From contig JAEEGW010000299.1 of the NCBI GenBank assembly GCA_016280525.1, positions 1-6,192 of the forward strand: 6,192 nucleotides of DNA, in the 5' to 3' direction. The notes under the pieces are model-generated. The model saw only the letters and a list, made by a program, of their open reading frames with translations. It did not search any database and was not told the DNA's origin. A program made the position numbers and the translations under genes. Source of the DNA: Clostridiales bacterium. Lineage in GTDB: Bacteria > Bacillota > Clostridia > Oscillospirales > CAG-272. Of the stretch, positions 1 through 5,620 are shown one piece after another; positions within the stretch are counted from its first letter, which is position 1; every line of letters starts with the position of its first letter.

Positions 1-557
1 AACTCGTCCTTGCTCATCACCGCGCCCGTCGGGTTGTTGGGGTAGGGAAGCACGAGCAGTTTTGTTTTGTCCGTTATCGCCGCCCTTAACTGATCCGCCG
101 TCAGCTTGAAGTCGTTTTCCGGCAGAGTTCTTACCGGTACGGGAACGCCGCCGCAGAGCCGCGTTATCGGCTCGTAGCAGACGAACGACGGCTCGGGGAT
201 TATCACCTCGTCGCCGGGTTCCACCGTAGCGCGTATCGCCAGATCTATCGCTTCCGATCCGCCGACGGTGACGATCGTCTCGGACAGCGCGTCATATTTA
301 AGCCCGAAACGGCGGGACATATATTTGCTTATCTCCTGTCTTAACTGTACCGTTCCGGCGTTTGACGTGTAGTACGTGTATCCGCGCTCAAGCGATATGA
401 TGCCCGTTTCGCGCACGTGCCACGGCGTCGCAAAATCCGGTTGACCGACGGTAAGAGAAATAACGTCGTCGCGCCCGTTTAAAAGATCGAAAAACTTTCT
501 TATACCGGACGGTTTTATATCCGTGACCGTTTTTGATATAAGTTTACTGTAATCCAT
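1..557 (-). CDS. Class I/II PLP-dependent aminotransferase, N-terminal 185 residues (3' end outside window)
   Basis: This is a cytoplasmic pyridoxal-phosphate aminotransferase that would move an amino group from an amino acid to a 2-oxo acid. I translated it from the ATG at 557; the reading frame stays open to the window edge. Visible fold-type I landmarks are GQPDF (residues 38-42), YYTSNAG (62-68), the cofactor phosphate-binding GGSEAID (99-105), PEPSF (121-125) and NNPTG (174-178). The catalytic lysine and C-terminal domain lie outside. The N-terminal part resembles the aspartate/alanine aminotransferase (I-gamma) group rather than HisC. The start codon lies inside the upstream lrp-type gene (14-base overlap), with AAGGAG about 11 bases upstream. 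A class I aminotransferase beside an Lrp regulator matches the B. subtilis alaT-alaR pair, so alanine or aspartate transamination is a reasonable inference. Substrate is not determined by the sequence. Confidence 0.93.
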   Translation of the reverse strand, partial: MDYSKLISKTVTDIKPSGIRKFFDLLNGRDDVISLTVGQPDFATPWHVRETGIISLERGYTYYTSNAGTVQLRQEISKYMSRRFGLKYDALSETIVTVGGSEAIDLAIRATVEPGDEVIIPEPSFVCYEPITRLCGGVPVPVRTLPENDFKLTADQLRAAITDKTKLLVLPYPNNPTGAVMSKDE

Positions 558-1032
558 CCGATAATTCGCTCCTTATATCAACGCCGCCGCGCTTCATGGT
601 TATGCCTTTGTCCTTGTATTTGCGGAGGACGAAATGCGTGGCGGTGGAGATAACGCTTTCCATCGTCGCCAGCTTTTCCGCGACGAACAGCGCCACCTCG
701 CGCATCGTCTTTCCCTCTATGATCACGCAGAGATCGAAGCCGCCGGACATGAGATAAAGGCTCTGCACCTCCGGATAATTGTATATCCTCTCCGCAACTC
801 TGTCAAAGCCAAGTTCGCGCTGCGGCGTGACCTTCAGCTCTATCAGCGCCGTCACGTATTCGCGGTCCGTCTTTTCCCAGTCTATCAACGCGCTGTAGCC
901 GGCAATCGTGCCGTCTTTCTCGTATTTGTCTATCATATCTTTGATGTCAGCGGTGTCCTTGCCGAGCATTGCGGCAAGCATATCCGGCGTAAGCTGTGCG
1001 TCTTTTTCAAGCAGTTTAAGAAGTTCGTTCAT
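544..1032 (-). CDS. Lrp/AsnC family transcriptional regulator
   Basis: This 162-residue protein has the two-part layout of feast/famine regulators. Residues 1-50 form a winged helix-turn-helix, with a short first helix and a recognition region around 26-40. Residues 60-140 form the RAM ligand-binding and oligomerisation domain, with the typical SGGFDL turn at 96-101 followed by a helix (MREVALFVAEKLATM) and a closing beta strand. The family binds amino acids and forms dimers to octamers. The start is well supported: an AAAGGAG Shine-Dalgarno sequence sits in the last codons of the preceding PHP gene, and the stop of that gene overlaps this ATG as ATGA. The 3' end overlaps the aminotransferase by 14 bases. 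By analogy with B. subtilis AlaR/AlaT, it probably regulates that aminotransferase in response to an amino acid. A 20-residue tail follows the RAM domain and has no recognised motif. Confidence 0.93.
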   Translation of the reverse strand: MNELLKLLEKDAQLTPDMLAAMLGKDTADIKDMIDKYEKDGTIAGYSALIDWEKTDREYVTALIELKVTPQRELGFDRVAERIYNYPEVQSLYLMSGGFDLCVIIEGKTMREVALFVAEKLATMESVISTATHFVLRKYKDKGITMKRGGVDIRSELSDGLQ

Positions 1033-1820
1033 TTTATCTCTCCTTTGTATATGTTATCTATCAACTCATAGGCTTGCGCAAACCCGTCCGCGACGTGTTC
1101 GATATAGTGCGCGTCCGATCCGAGTCTTATTTTTTTGCCTCCTAAATCTTTATACATCTGCAGGATATGATCTTCCGGCAGGATTATGTTTTTTCTCACG
1201 TAAACGCTGTTTAGCTCGTATACTTTGCCGTTTTTGATTATGTTTTTGAGTATCTGCTCTATAACGCTGTCCCATTTCGTTATATCAATATCGATACCGG
1301 CTTTTTTTATGTAGCGGAGCGGATACGTAAGATGCGCGAACTGGTCTATATACGGCACGTAAGTCAACTGAAGATATTCGTCAAAATACTTGTCTATCGT
1401 ATATATTATCTTGTCGTACGGAATTTTCGTAAAGTCTACGTAATACGGGTCCTGCTCGCCTTTCGTGTTGTGCACAGAGCCGATTATATAGTCAAAATCG
1501 TTTGTTTTCGCTATCTCTTCGGCTGTTTCCGGATAATGCGTTATCTGCCCCATTTCAACGCCGGTGTAAACGTCCAGCTTGCCTTTATACAGTTTTTTTG
1601 CCTCCGCGCACTGTTTTTTGTATTCGGCAATGTTCAGCGGCGGAAAAGCGTGCTCAACTTCATGGTTTACTTCTATATGGTCGGTAAAGATTATGGCGTC
1701 AAGTCCTTTATTTACCGCCTCTTCACACATTTTCTCCGGGCTGTTTCCGTTTTCCGCGGCGTCAAACGAAAAATACGTGTGAGTGTGCGTGTCAATTTTT
1801 GTTACAGAATAATTTTTCAT
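1029..1820 (-). CDS. PHP-domain phosphoesterase, histidinol-phosphatase (HisJ/HisK)-like
   Basis: A 263-residue protein of the polymerase-and-histidinol-phosphatase (PHP) family, close to the length of HisJ-type enzymes. The metal-binding motifs appear in order: HTH (residues 12-14), TDH (46-48), GVEMG with E89, GSVH with H117, AHLTYP with H163, and GSDAH with D236 and H238. All expected ligands of a trinuclear metal centre are present, so it should be an active hydrolase. Histidinol phosphate is the likely substrate by family, but no his gene is nearby, so another phosphate monoester is possible. The frame extends upstream to a GTG at 1844 and an ATG at 1832, neither with a ribosome binding site. 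The ATG at 1820 has GGAAG a few bases upstream and starts just before the first motif, so I chose it. It is first in a three-gene cluster and overlaps lrp by four bases. Confidence 0.88.
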   Translation of the reverse strand: MKNYSVTKIDTHTHTYFSFDAAENGNSPEKMCEEAVNKGLDAIIFTDHIEVNHEVEHAFPPLNIAEYKKQCAEAKKLYKGKLDVYTGVEMGQITHYPETAEEIAKTNDFDYIIGSVHNTKGEQDPYYVDFTKIPYDKIIYTIDKYFDEYLQLTYVPYIDQFAHLTYPLRYIKKAGIDIDITKWDSVIEQILKNIIKNGKVYELNSVYVRKNIILPEDHILQMYKDLGGKKIRLGSDAHYIEHVADGFAQAYELIDNIYKGEIK

Positions 1821-1841
1821 ACAATCTTCCATAGAAAAATT

Positions 1842-1854
1842 CACAATAGTTGTG
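1842..1854. promoter_or_regulatory. Palindrome CACAA-TAG-TTGTG in the divergent PHP/HAD intergenic gap
   Basis: A perfect 5-bp inverted repeat with a 3-base centre lies in the middle of the AT-rich 63-base gap between the divergent PHP and HAD genes. Its size and position suit a dimeric regulator controlling one or both genes. No convincing -35/-10 pair could be assigned to either gene here; TAAAAT (1855-1860) beside the palindrome is only a weak -10 candidate. Operator function is inference. Confidence 0.3.
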
Positions 1855-1883
1855 TAAAATATAAAAATATGGGGGAATTCAAT

Positions 1884-2546
1884 ATGATAAACGCAGTTTT
1901 ATTTGATATGGACGGCGTCCTTGTCGACTCGGAGGAGCTGACGTACACCGCCGCGATAGAGATGCTCAAAGAACGCGGAGCGGACGCCTGCAAGGAAGAT
2001 TTCATACCTTTTATCGGCGCGGGCGACATAGCGTATTTGGGCGGTGCCGCCGGCAGACACGGACTTACATACGATAAGGAAATGTCGCGCGTGACCTACG
2101 AAAAGTACGAAAAACTCGTGCAAACACACGATATCGCGTACAAAAACACCGTCAAAACCGTAAAAGAACTGAAATCAGCGGGGCTGAAGCTCGCCGTCTG
2201 CACAAGCTCCGATCTAGTTAAGATGAATATAAATATCAAGGCGATAGGGCTGTCGGACTGCTTTGACGCGCTGATCAACGGCAGAGATATAAAGAATAAC
2301 AAGCCTGCGCCGGATATTTATTTGAAAGGCGCGGAGATGCTTCACGTATCCCCGTCCGAGTGCCTTGTCGTGGAGGACGCGAAAAACGGTATTTTGGCCG
2401 CCAAAGCCGCCGGAATGCACAACGTCGCGCTGACCACAACTTTTAGCAGAGAAGAGCTTGAAAGCACCGTTTCCCCCGAATATATCTGTGACGATATATA
2501 TGATATTATAAAACTTATTTATCAGTATAACACAAAACAAAGCTAA
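1884..2546 (+). CDS. HAD superfamily subfamily IA hydrolase, beta-phosphoglucomutase-like
   Basis: A 220-residue cytoplasmic haloacid-dehalogenase-type phosphatase or phosphomutase. All four HAD motifs are visible: motif I DMDGVLVDS (residues 8-16; nucleophile D8, acid/base D10), motif II TSS (107-109), motif III lysine in KPAPDIY (K140-Y146), and motif IV VVEDAKNGI (162-170) with the Mg2+-binding pair E164-D165. A helical C1-type cap lies between motifs I and II (about 17-85) and contains GAGDIAYLGG. The motif III-IV wording KPAPDIY...EDA.NGI.AA..AG is that of beta-phosphoglucomutase/GPH-like enzymes. The cap lacks clear phosphoglucomutase substrate residues, so a sugar-phosphate or small phosphomonoester phosphatase is equally likely. 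The ATG at 1884 has GGGGGA eight bases upstream; the in-frame ATG at 1869 would put that ribosome binding site inside the gene. It diverges from the PHP gene and converges with the first XRE regulator. Confidence 0.9.
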   Translation: MINAVLFDMDGVLVDSEELTYTAAIEMLKERGADACKEDFIPFIGAGDIAYLGGAAGRHGLTYDKEMSRVTYEKYEKLVQTHDIAYKNTVKTVKELKSAGLKLAVCTSSDLVKMNINIKAIGLSDCFDALINGRDIKNNKPAPDIYLKGAEMLHVSPSECLVVEDAKNGILAAKAAGMHNVALTTTFSREELESTVSPEYICDDIYDIIKLIYQYNTKQS

Positions 2547-2589
2547 AATCAATATAAAAAAGGTAATTTCTGAAATTTTTTAATAATAT

Positions 2590-2623
2590 ACGAGCGACCA
2601 ACATAGCCGCTCGTTTGTTATTT
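2590..2623 (+). terminator. Probable Rho-independent terminator of the HAD gene
   Basis: ACGAGCG (2590-2596) pairs perfectly with CGCTCGT (2608-2614) across an 11-base loop, and a T-rich tail (TTTGTTATTT) follows. It lies about 45 bases after the HAD stop codon. The loop is longer than ideal and the T-tract is interrupted, so efficiency may be moderate. Confidence 0.6.
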
Positions 2624-2643
2624 GAGATGAAAATAAAATAATT

Positions 2644-2694
2644 AAGCGCGTCGGTCGGTGGGTGGGGCCGCCGACGCGCGCGGCTGAAGCCGCA
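2644..2694 (+). repeat. Two-hairpin intergenic repeat, copy 1
   Basis: This 51-nt GC-rich element contains two adjacent hairpins. The first pairs GCGCGTCGG (2646-2654) with CCGACGCGC (2671-2679), and a further CGG/CCG pairing past a bulged T closes a G-rich loop. The second is GCGGC-TGAA-GCCGC (2680-2693). A second copy with the same orientation and a shared 3' half lies at 3920-3971, so the two flank the first XRE regulator. Read on the minus strand, the large hairpin follows the XRE stop codon and is itself followed by TTAATTATTTTATTTT, so this copy may also terminate that gene. It resembles a dispersed REP-like intergenic repeat, which is inference from two copies only. Confidence 0.75.
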
Positions 2695-2706
2695 TATGTT
2701 GCAGAT

Positions 2707-3801
2707 TTATACGTTTTGATATTTCTGTATCAATTCTAAAAGTTTCGGATCGTTTTGAAGAAATGCAATGGATTTTGCGTAATTCAACGTCCATTCAAGC
2801 TGTGTTTGTGTTGTATTCGTCGCTGTTTTTGATTTGTCAAACGTGGCCGCTTTTACAAAAACGCTTGTATAATGCTGTTCTCCTTCCGGCAGAGTGTCAT
2901 AGGCTTGCGCGTGAAACAGCGCTTTTTCAAGTGCTTCAAGGGTTTCTTTTTTGCGTTGTTTTATAACGTGTATCTCGGCTATCGCTCTGTAAACATCCGA
3001 CAAACGGTTATGGAAAAACAGATAGTTTTCGTCATAGATAAGTATCTGCCAAAGCTTTATTGAAGCTTCAAGCGCCTGCAGATGTTCTTCTATCGGGATA
3101 TTGGGCTCATACATCAGGCTGCTGACGAGAAAGTCCATATACGATATACGGTTTTCGTGCTTTATGTGGACAAGCTTATCCTTGCTCTCTTCCGTAAAAT
3201 AAGCGTATTCCAAAAGCTTTTCCTTGCAGAAATATCTGTCGCTTGCCATATTTGCGTATTCGACCGCTTTTTTCTCGTCTGCTATCGAAAGATCCTTTCT
3301 TGAGTACAGATAAACAAGATTCTGAATGGCGTTGCCTCTGATTTTTTCATCCGTACAGTCACGCAGTATCTGCTCACAAAGTGAAACGGCTTCTTTTGCA
3401 TATGTATTTGCCGTATCAATGATATAACCGCCTGCAAAGATCCTCTGCAGAAGATTAAAAGTAAGCATATCCATACAATGAAAATCACCGGGAAAACGTG
3501 AAAGTGCCTCGCGCCAAAGAGCGATCGCCGCGTCTATTTCACCTTTGTTTGTTAAAATCATTTCTTTTTCGTCATATTCCGCTAACGCTTTTTCCTTTTC
3601 ACCCGGTGTTCTGCCGAGCAGTTCGTCAAGCGAGACGTCAAAGAAGTTTGCAAGCGGGATCAGAAGTGAAAAATCCGGCGTCGTTTTTCCGCTTTCCCAT
3701 TGAGATACTGCGGAAACGGAAACGTTCAAATACTCCGCCAACTGCTCCTGCGTCAGATCCTTTTTCTGACGTTTTTCTTTTATAACAGCTCCGATATTCA
3801 T
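2707..3801 (-). CDS. XRE-family HTH regulator with C-terminal TPR-like domain (paralogue 1)
   Basis: A 364-residue one-component regulator. Residues 4-62 are a Cro/CI-type helix-turn-helix, with LTQEQLAEYLNVSVSAVSQWE holding the scaffold helix and recognition helix (about 28-36) and TPDFSLLIPLANFFDVSLDELLG completing the five-helix domain. The remainder, from about 75, is all-helical with TPR-like pairs, for example EIDAAIALWREALSRFPGD (88-106). Such domains often bind a peptide or partner protein. No enzymatic motif, transmembrane segment or signal peptide is seen. The ATG at 3801 is preceded by AGGAGG six bases upstream, so an ATG eight codons further up is rejected. The C-terminal 60 residues (263-322, starting FHNRL and ending around HYTS..V) align with residues 280-340 of the divergent neighbour, so the two are paralogues. 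Upstream lie an extended -10 promoter and a start-site palindrome, pointing to autoregulation. The signal is unknown. Confidence 0.85.
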   Translation of the reverse strand: MNIGAVIKEKRQKKDLTQEQLAEYLNVSVSAVSQWESGKTTPDFSLLIPLANFFDVSLDELLGRTPGEKEKALAEYDEKEMILTNKGEIDAAIALWREALSRFPGDFHCMDMLTFNLLQRIFAGGYIIDTANTYAKEAVSLCEQILRDCTDEKIRGNAIQNLVYLYSRKDLSIADEKKAVEYANMASDRYFCKEKLLEYAYFTEESKDKLVHIKHENRISYMDFLVSSLMYEPNIPIEEHLQALEASIKLWQILIYDENYLFFHNRLSDVYRAIAEIHVIKQRKKETLEALEKALFHAQAYDTLPEGEQHYTSVFVKAATFDKSKTATNTTQTQLEWTLNYAKSIAFLQNDPKLLELIQKYQNV

Positions 3802-3822
3802 AAATATCCTCCTGATAATATT

Positions 3823-3836
3823 CAAAAGCGCTTTTG
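3823..3836. promoter_or_regulatory. Perfect 14-bp palindrome CAAAAGCGCTTTTG, candidate autoregulatory operator of XRE paralogue 1
   Basis: The palindrome is perfect over 14 bases and lies between the -10 element and the ribosome binding site of the minus-strand XRE gene, beginning at about the expected transcription start. A dimeric XRE protein bound here would block initiation, as expected for negative autoregulation. An effect on mRNA structure is a weaker alternative. Binding by the adjacent gene product is inference. Confidence 0.5.
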
Positions 3837-3843
3837 TGATTTT

Positions 3844-3871
3844 ATTATATCATATTTTCCGGAGTTTGCAA
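3844..3871 (-). promoter_or_regulatory. Sigma-A promoter of XRE paralogue 1
   Basis: On the minus strand a -35 of TTGCAA (3871-3866) is separated by 16 bases from a perfect -10 TATAAT (3849-3844), preceded by TGA (an extended -10 TGn). Transcription should start near 3837, giving a leader of about 36 bases that contains the 14-bp palindrome and the AGGAGG site. Confidence 0.7.
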
Positions 3872-3919
3872 GATAGAAATTCTGAAAAAGGATTTAAGTA
3901 AGGCTAAATATACGGAAAT

Positions 3920-3971
3920 AAGCGCGCGGTGTGGTGGGGGGGGACACCCCGCGCGCGCGGCTGAAGCCGCA
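3920..3971 (+). repeat. Two-hairpin intergenic repeat, copy 2
   Basis: A 52-nt counterpart of the element at 2644-2694 in the same orientation. GCGCGCGG (3922-3929) pairs with CCGCGCGC (3949-3956), TGT/ACA pairing continues past two bulged C residues, and the loop carries a run of eight G (3936-3943). The second hairpin GCGGC-TGAA-GCCGC (3957-3970) is identical to copy 1. The first stems differ in sequence between copies (TCGG/CCGA against CGGTGT/ACACC) yet both still pair, so structure appears conserved. It lies between the divergent promoters of the two XRE genes and could insulate them by terminating antisense or read-through transcription. Confidence 0.75.
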
Positions 3972-4040
3972 AAAGACCGGTAATTTTGAATCGAAAAAGC
4001 TTATCAACCTGTGATTGACAATTCTACAACAAATTGATGC

Positions 4041-4069
4041 TTGCATTTCATTCGGTTTTCTGTTATACT
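4041..4069 (+). promoter_or_regulatory. Extended -10 promoter of XRE paralogue 2
   Basis: TATACT (4064-4069) is preceded by TGT (4061-4063), an extended -10, and lies 17 bases after TTGCAT (4041-4046), a weak -35. The start of transcription is expected near 4076, leaving a 35-base leader with AAAGGA eight bases before the ATG. A TTGACA at 4015-4020 is too far upstream to serve this -10. Confidence 0.6.
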
Positions 4070-4076
4070 GTAGTCA

Positions 4077-4084
4077 CACCGGTG
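4077..4084. promoter_or_regulatory. Palindrome CACCGGTG at the predicted start of XRE paralogue 2
   Basis: A perfect 8-bp palindrome lies immediately after the -10 element, at the predicted +1. Its position matches that of the 14-bp palindrome of the sister gene, although the sequence differs. It is short enough to arise by chance; operator function rests on the positional parallel. Confidence 0.3.
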
Positions 4085-4110
4085 AACAAACGAATGAAAG
4101 GAACAAAAAA

Positions 4111-5271
4111 ATGAATATTGAAATAGGAAAAACAGTACGCGAGCTGCGCCGCCGCGACGGCAGGAGGCAGGATGATCTCGCGCAGGCGCTCGGCATAAGT
4201 CCGCAGGCGGTCAGCCGCTGGGAGCAGGGCGGAGCGTATCCCGATATGGAGCTCATCCCGTCTATCGCTAATTATTTCGGCGTGTCGATAGACGAACTGT
4301 TCGGCTACGAAAACGACCGCGATAAAAAGGTGGATGCGCTTTTGAAAAAATCGGAAGAGCTGCACCGTGTTGACATGGGTGAGGACGTCGGCATCGACGA
4401 ATGTATCGCGCTTTTGCGTGACGGACTTATCGAATTTCCCGGGAATGAAAAAATAATGCTTCGCCTTGCCGTTGTACTGCGTGACGCAGGTTACGTTCGC
4501 GACGGACAGCACAGTCTTTGGGACAGCGACGGATATTTCACTCAGAACGTTGAACGTCACAGAAAAAACGGGTATTGGAAAGAAGCGATCAAACTGCTTG
4601 AGAAGTTAAGCGAAACAGCATCCGGAGAACTGATTTACGACGTAAGATTTGAGCTTTTGCTTTTGTACGATCTGACGGGTGAATATGAAAAAGCGACGGT
4701 TCTTGCAAACACGTTTCCGATAATGCAGGTCAGCCGTCAGGCTTCGCTTATACTTGCAAGCAGCGGCAGTAAAAGAGCGGAATACAGCGGAAAGTATCTT
4801 TTGGAGCTGTTTGACGAGCTTGTAAACCGCATGGTCACGTCAACACATCTTTGCAAAAAGAATTTTGACGACACAACTGCGCTTGATACCGTGCAAAACG
4901 CGATCAAATTATCGGAGCAATTCTTCGTTGACGGCAATTACGGGCATTTTCACGGTACGCTTGTCACGTTTTATCTTTATCTTTCGTCGCTTCAATTCCG
5001 CGCCGGTTTTAAGGATGAAGCTTTTGATTCACTGTATAAAGCTCTTGATCACGCAAAGGCGTTTCAGTCGCTTGCAGATAAACAGGATGAGCATTATACC
5101 GCGCCCTATCTGCGGCACGTTTCGTTCGGACCGATAACCTATAACCGTGATTCATTTACTCTTGCAGAGGACTGGCCGTGGTGGTTTGTTCCCGATCCTG
5201 ACGATATTGCAAGCGAGATCAAAGCCGATCCGCGCTGGGAGCAGTGGGTTAAAGCGTGTAGAGAGGGTTGA
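4111..5271 (+). CDS. XRE-family HTH regulator with C-terminal TPR-like domain (paralogue 2)
   Basis: A 386-residue relative of the divergent neighbour. The XRE helix-turn-helix covers residues 6-65, with recognition helix around SPQAVSRWE (30-38) followed by YPDMELIPSIANYFGVSIDELFGY. The usual TQ at the start of helix 2 is RQ here (R19-Q20), a small departure. From about 70 the protein is helical, including a TPR-like GIDECIALLRDGLIEFPGN that matches the equivalent region of paralogue 1. Residues 280-340 (FHGTL to HYTAPYLRHVSFG) are the clearest shared block. The C-terminus has a tryptophan-rich stretch AEDWPWWFVPDPDD (352-365), which the sister lacks and which may form a binding surface. AAAGGA lies eight bases before the ATG, so the 32-residue upstream extension of the frame, which would overlap the promoter, is rejected. 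Targets and ligand cannot be read from the sequence. Confidence 0.87.
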   Translation: MNIEIGKTVRELRRRDGRRQDDLAQALGISPQAVSRWEQGGAYPDMELIPSIANYFGVSIDELFGYENDRDKKVDALLKKSEELHRVDMGEDVGIDECIALLRDGLIEFPGNEKIMLRLAVVLRDAGYVRDGQHSLWDSDGYFTQNVERHRKNGYWKEAIKLLEKLSETASGELIYDVRFELLLLYDLTGEYEKATVLANTFPIMQVSRQASLILASSGSKRAEYSGKYLLELFDELVNRMVTSTHLCKKNFDDTTALDTVQNAIKLSEQFFVDGNYGHFHGTLVTFYLYLSSLQFRAGFKDEAFDSLYKALDHAKAFQSLADKQDEHYTAPYLRHVSFGPITYNRDSFTLAEDWPWWFVPDPDDIASEIKADPRWEQWVKACREG

Positions 5272-5419
5272 AAAGCGGAAATTTTCACGAATTGTAGGGC
5301 GGGGGCTTGCTCCCGCCGCTTCTCATATACCGGGAAAATCGGGTCGTCGAGGCGCCGGCCCCTACCGTTGCAAAGCCCCGAAAGTTTTCGGGGGGGAGGC
5401 GGGGTTTGGGGCGGTAATA

Positions 5420-5460
5420 GGGGTTCCCCGTTGCGAACTCGTGAGCAATGGGGGTTCCCG
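5420..5460 (+). repeat. 41-bp direct repeat, copy 1
   Basis: It begins GGGGTTCCCCGTTGCGAAC and ends GTGAGCAATGGGGGTTCCCG. The second copy at 5579-5620 is identical except in the centre (TC here, AGA there). Within it CCCCGTTGC (5426-5434) can pair with GCAATGGGG (5445-5453), with one G-T wobble, to form a hairpin. Confidence 0.85.
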
Positions 5461-5485
5461 TAAGGGGGGGTGGGGAGCCCCAAGA

Positions 5486-5504
5486 GCGCCGCGTTATGCG
5501 GCGC
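5486..5504. repeat. GCGCCGC hairpin inside the repeat mosaic
   Basis: GCGCCGC (5486-5492) and GCGGCGC (5498-5504) form a perfect 7-bp stem with a GTTAT loop. No T-tract follows directly; another hairpin with a T-tract comes eight bases later, so the two may act together. Confidence 0.6.
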
Positions 5505-5511
5505 ACAATTC

Positions 5512-5534
5512 GTCGCAAAGCGACACCTTTTTTT
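5512..5534 (+). terminator. Possible terminator hairpin with T7 tract
   Basis: GTCGC (5512-5516) and GCGAC (5520-5524) form a 5-bp stem with an AAA loop, followed by ACC and seven T (5528-5534). It could stop transcripts reading out of the second XRE gene 240 bases upstream before they reach rplS. The stem is short and the T-tract begins three bases late, so this may be only part of the repeat. Confidence 0.4.
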
Positions 5535-5562
5535 ATTCTTTATTCTTTATTATTTATTATTT
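5532..5562 (+). repeat. Short tandem heptamer TTTATT(C/A), four units plus TTT
   Basis: TTTATTC occurs twice (5532-5545), then TTTATTA twice (5546-5559), then TTT. This AT-rich microsatellite-like tract joins the two halves of the GC-rich repeat mosaic. Confidence 0.7.
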
Positions 5563-5578
5563 AAAACGGACGACCCGA

Positions 5579-5620
5579 GGGGTTCCCCGTTGCGAACAGA
5601 GTGAGCAATGGGGGTTCCCG
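5579..5620 (+). repeat. 42-bp direct repeat, copy 2
   Basis: The partner of 5420-5460, identical across the first 19 and last 20 bases, with AGA replacing TC in the centre. It lies close to the right boundary of the mosaic. Confidence 0.85.

Noticed and set aside
1..557. Aminotransferase as HisC, pairing with the histidinol-phosphatase-like gene
   Set aside because: The N-terminal motifs (VISLTVGQPDFATP, GGSEAID) fit the aspartate/alanine aminotransferase group better than HisC, and the neighbouring Lrp gene fits an alaT-like pair.
1821..1844. Longer starts of the PHP gene (GTG 1844, ATG 1832)
   Set aside because: Neither has a Shine-Dalgarno sequence, and the GTG falls inside the CACAATAGTTGTG palindrome. 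The ATG at 1820 has GGAAG upstream.
1332..1883. Long upstream extension of the HAD reading frame
   Set aside because: It runs antisense through the PHP gene. The HAD family starts at DMDGV near the N-terminus, and GGGGGA precedes the ATG at 1884.
2565..2577. AATTTC-T-GAAATT palindrome after the HAD gene as a terminator
   Set aside because: It is almost entirely A/T and would be unstable; the GC stem at 2590-2614 is the better candidate.
4015..4020. TTGACA as the -35 of the second XRE gene
   Set aside because: It lies 43 bases before the only good -10 (4064-4069), and no -10 sequence is found 16-18 bases downstream of it.
2707..5271. Phage CI/Cro-type switch or toxin-antitoxin module
   Set aside because: Both proteins are large XRE-TPR fusions with no phage, integrase or toxin gene nearby, so the divergent layout alone is not enough.
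5420..5620. Two near-identical 41-42 bp direct repeats as a CRISPR array
   Set aside because: There are only two copies, spaced by 118 bases of hairpin and AT-repeat sequence rather than a spacer of about 35 bases, and no cas gene is present.
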